A stretch of 64,000 bases of DNA from G020354785 sp964521285 (GTDB taxonomy: Bacteria; Bacteroidota; Bacteroidia; Bacteroidales; UBA10428). The stretch spans positions 1 to 64,000 of the forward strand of contig CAZFQS010000013.1 in assembly GCA_964521285.1 (NCBI GenBank), in the 5' to 3' direction. The notes beneath the pieces are model-generated. The model ran no database searches and was not told where the DNA came from. It saw only the letters and a list, made by a program, of their open reading frames with translations. The position numbers and the translations under genes were made by a program. Shown one piece after another: positions 61,658 to 64,000 of the stretch (position 1 is its first letter; every line of letters begins with the position of its first letter).

Positions 61658-64000
61658 TTAGGGAAACCATTTTAATAGAATGTTTTTTAGAGTTTCAATC
61701 TTAACCGGTTTTGTGATATAATCATTCATCCCTGACGCTATTGCCTGGGACTGACTTTGTTTACTGGCAGTTGCAGTCATAGCTATTATAGGTACCTGTT
61801 CACCCATTCCGCGGATATCAACTGTTGCCTGTATCCCATCTTTATTAGGCATGACTAAATCCATAAAAATAATATCATAAGACTTGGTCTTGAATTTTTC
61901 AACAGCTTCAGTCCCGTCATTGGCAATATCAATTTTAAGTCCAAGGTTATTGAATATTGTTTCGGCAACCTTTTGATTGATAACATTATCTTCAGCCACA
62001 AGTACAGATAAATCAGGTCTTATAATTTTTGTCTCTTCTTCTAATATTATTTTAACGTTTGGAAATGTGTCCTGCAAATAGCCTATAAGATGATCATGTT
62101 CAAAAGGTTGTATCAAATAATAATCTACCCCTTCAAGTTTTGCCTGTATATAGTTATCAGGTTTATGGTTTGAGCTGATAAGAAATACTATGTATGAGTT
62201 TGATATTGAAGCTTCTTTTAATTTATGAGCAACCTGAAATCCTTTATAAGTTGGTTCGTCTAAGATAAATATTATAGTGCAGGTTTCTTTGTTTATTTTC
62301 AATTTTTTCTTCAGGTCATTTATTTTATCTGCTTGTAAATTAAATATTTCAACATTAAAGCCAAATTGTCTAAAAAAATTATCCAGCCTTACCTTATTGT
62401 TAAAATTATTGGTTAAGACCAGAACATTCACCTGATTAAAATCAGTGATATTATCAAAATTTAAGTTCTTATTAAGCTTTTCATTTGAAAAGACTTCAAT
62501 TGTGAAAACAAATTTTGACCCGGGATATTTTTTACTGATTGATAATGTTGAAGGGCTTTCTACCCATATTTCCCCGTGCATCAGGTTAACCAGTTGTTTG
62601 GATATTGTGGTCCCTAGTCCTGTCCCCCCGTATTTTCTGGTTGTTGAATCCTCTGCCTGGGCAAAAGAACTGAAAATACTTTCAATTTTCTTTTCAGGGA
62701 TACCAATACCTGTATCTTCAACATAGAATAATAATGTAAGATTACCGGAATACTCTTCTTCCAGTTTTACTCCAACAGCAATTTCTCCCTTATGTGTAAA
62801 TTTTACCGCATTGCTGACAAGATTAGTTAATACCTGGCGCAGTCTGAAAGGGTCACCTATAATATTTTCAGGGATATCGGGATTTATATCTATTGTTAGT
62901 TTAAGTTTTTTCTCATCAATTATAGGGCGGAATAAGTCTAAAGACAATTTTATTTCTTCCCTTAATTTAAATGGTATTTCTTCCAGTTGCATTTTACCGG
63001 ATTCTATCTTGGAAAAGTCAAGAATATCGTCAATAATATTAAGTAGCAGGTCAGCTGATTTCTTAACAATTTCAACATATTCTCTTTGTGCAGGGGTAAG
63101 GCTTTGCTGATCAAGGGCATCTGTCATACCGATTATTCCATTCATAGGAGTTCTTATTTCATGGCTCATTTTAGCCAGAAATTCAGATTTGGCAGTATTT
63201 GCTGCAACAGCATATTTCCTGGATTTTTCAACTGATGTGATATCTACAAAAGATTCAAGAAAGACAATTTTCCCCTCTAAAGGAAAAGGCACTTCCTTTT
63301 TATAAACAACCACCTCATTACCTTCTTTCTGGTAAAGAATAAATTGATTTGAGTCATATGCTGATATTGGTTCTTCATCGGTATAATAGTTTTTTGAAAG
63401 TAAAAATCTGTCTGAAATATCTTTCCCAATCACATTTTCATTATCTTTTAATAACAGTAAATCTTTTGCTGTCTTATTTAAGGTTTTCACTTTCCTTTCA
63501 CTGTCAAGTATCAATATTCCAATTGGCAGGTTGTCTATAATTGATTCGATTCTTTTAAGTTCTGCAGATACTTTACGGCCTGTTGTGGATTTATTTTTGA
63601 TAATCCTTAATAAAACAAATAGTGATGCAAAGAGAATAACCATACTAAGGCCACTTGCAATTATGATCTTTATTATTATATAGTCAAGAATTACACTGTT
63701 GTTTAATGAAAATACAATGCCAAAATGTTGTTTTATTACATCAATAGGATAATATACGGAGATAAGTGTTTCCTTTTTGTTATTGATATAGGCAGTATGC
63801 TTAATAAAGCCTTTTTTATCCTTGTTCAGATTTGATGTAATTTCGTTTATTTCAGTAAACTCCACTTTATGGCCTATATTTGTGGATAATACATTACCTG
63901 TACTGTCAACAATCCATTGCCATAGCGTATTATCAAGATAATATTTTCCCACAACAGAATTTATATATCTGGTAAAATCCAGTGCTACAATAATATTACC
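61658..64000 (-). CDS. Hybrid sensor histidine kinase, N-terminus beyond the window
   Basis: The frame stays open past a GTG at 63952 to the window edge (residues GNIIVALDFTRYINSVV), so this is incomplete. At least 780 aa: part of a periplasmic sensor domain, one membrane helix (SGLSMVILFASLFVLLRII), a PAS domain, HisKA with the phospho-His in MSHEIRTPMNG, HATPase (VSNAVKFTHKG, GTGLGTTISKQLV), a degenerate receiver (FILDEPTYKG), and a complete C-terminal receiver with Asp in IFMDLVMPNKDG and Lys in ITKPVK. Signal and partner are unknown. Confidence 0.93.
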   Translation of the reverse strand, partial: GNIIVALDFTRYINSVVGKYYLDNTLWQWIVDSTGNVLSTNIGHKVEFTEINEITSNLNKDKKGFIKHTAYINNKKETLISVYYPIDVIKQHFGIVFSLNNSVILDYIIIKIIIASGLSMVILFASLFVLLRIIKNKSTTGRKVSAELKRIESIIDNLPIGILILDSERKVKTLNKTAKDLLLLKDNENVIGKDISDRFLLSKNYYTDEEPISAYDSNQFILYQKEGNEVVVYKKEVPFPLEGKIVFLESFVDITSVEKSRKYAVAANTAKSEFLAKMSHEIRTPMNGIIGMTDALDQQSLTPAQREYVEIVKKSADLLLNIIDDILDFSKIESGKMQLEEIPFKLREEIKLSLDLFRPIIDEKKLKLTIDINPDIPENIIGDPFRLRQVLTNLVSNAVKFTHKGEIAVGVKLEEEYSGNLTLLFYVEDTGIGIPEKKIESIFSSFAQAEDSTTRKYGGTGLGTTISKQLVNLMHGEIWVESPSTLSISKKYPGSKFVFTIEVFSNEKLNKNLNFDNITDFNQVNVLVLTNNFNNKVRLDNFFRQFGFNVEIFNLQADKINDLKKKLKINKETCTIIFILDEPTYKGFQVAHKLKEASISNSYIVFLISSNHKPDNYIQAKLEGVDYYLIQPFEHDHLIGYLQDTFPNVKIILEEETKIIRPDLSVLVAEDNVINQKVAETIFNNLGLKIDIANDGTEAVEKFKTKSYDIIFMDLVMPNKDGIQATVDIRGMGEQVPIIAMTATASKQSQSQAIASGMNDYITKPVKIETLKNILLKWFP

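Noticed and set aside
1..64000. tRNA, rRNA, tmRNA, CRISPR array, prophage or insertion sequence
   Set aside because: I looked in the larger intergenic regions and for transposase, integrase and Cas motifs and found none.

Overview
The window is chromosomal DNA of an AT-rich member of the Bacteroidota, most likely of the Bacteroidales/Marinilabiliales type. This rests on several things: exact or near-exact TAnnTTTG -7 boxes in front of many genes, weak ribosome binding sites with several TTG starts, a DksA/TraR protein that has lost its zinc cysteines, long lspA and EnvC forms of the Bacteroidota kind, TonB/MORN proteins, and the gene strings ileS-dksA-lspA and (RsbW-like)-ybeY-mnmG-uvrC. Two runs of exactly 100 N (8714-8813 and 12103-12202) are scaffold joins of unknown true length. 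I see no rRNA, tRNA, CRISPR, prophage or insertion sequence. ileS is cut by the left edge and a hybrid histidine kinase by the right edge.

Layout. 1-8 kb: ileS, a DksA/TraR-like regulator and lspA, then a probable sugar-use operon (FucP-type MFS permease, two ROK-family proteins, a lone receiver protein), a DUF2461 gene and ispD. 8-9.1 kb: a DUF2807 gene and a SiaC-like (DUF1987) gene, both broken by the first gap. 9.4-15.8 kb: a tripartite RND efflux operon (TolC, lipoprotein adaptor, 1154-aa pump), with a 14-bp tandem repeat holding the second gap between adaptor and pump. 15.8-20.5 kb: a membrane HExxH protein, an operon of LiaF-like membrane protein, LytS-like kinase and LytTR regulator, and a divergent M48 peptidase. 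20.5-30.6 kb: DUF1992, hemW, a glycosyltransferase, a coiled-coil membrane protein, a CusB-like adaptor with a short TolC-like protein but no pump, a serine hydrolase, a Tat-exported Fe-S aldo/keto reductase and a DUF6599 protein. 30.6-34.4 kb: a three-gene biotin-dependent acyl-CoA (propionyl-CoA type) carboxylase. 34.5-40.7 kb: a MORN/TonB protein, a 1391-aa glycosyltransferase/phosphodiester-glycosidase fusion, VanZ and rpiB. 41-64 kb: mostly housekeeping (nadA, ruvB, pheS, cyclophilin, flippase, dut, nucleotidyltransferase, TPR lipoprotein, EnvC-like, ybeY, mnmG, uvrC, a polyprenyl synthase, polA) plus an ArsR regulator and the hybrid kinase.

Best lead. The promoters of the RND efflux operon (9363-9426) and of the LiaF-like/kinase/LytTR operon (19554-19617) share one architecture: ACCGAT, 15 bases, GCCGAT, 29 bases, then TAnnTTTG. 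Spacing is identical in both and the orientation toward the gene is the same. Two half-sites repeated every 21 bp is what a LytTR-type DNA-binding domain recognises, and the second operon encodes such a protein. This suggests a self-regulated envelope-stress module that controls an efflux pump. Other notable items are a 20-bp perfect palindrome with a parS-like core touching the mnmG stop codon, the glycosyltransferase/phosphodiester-glycosidase fusion, the 14-bp repeat inside the efflux operon, and an exact 51-bp in-frame duplication in the DUF1992 gene.
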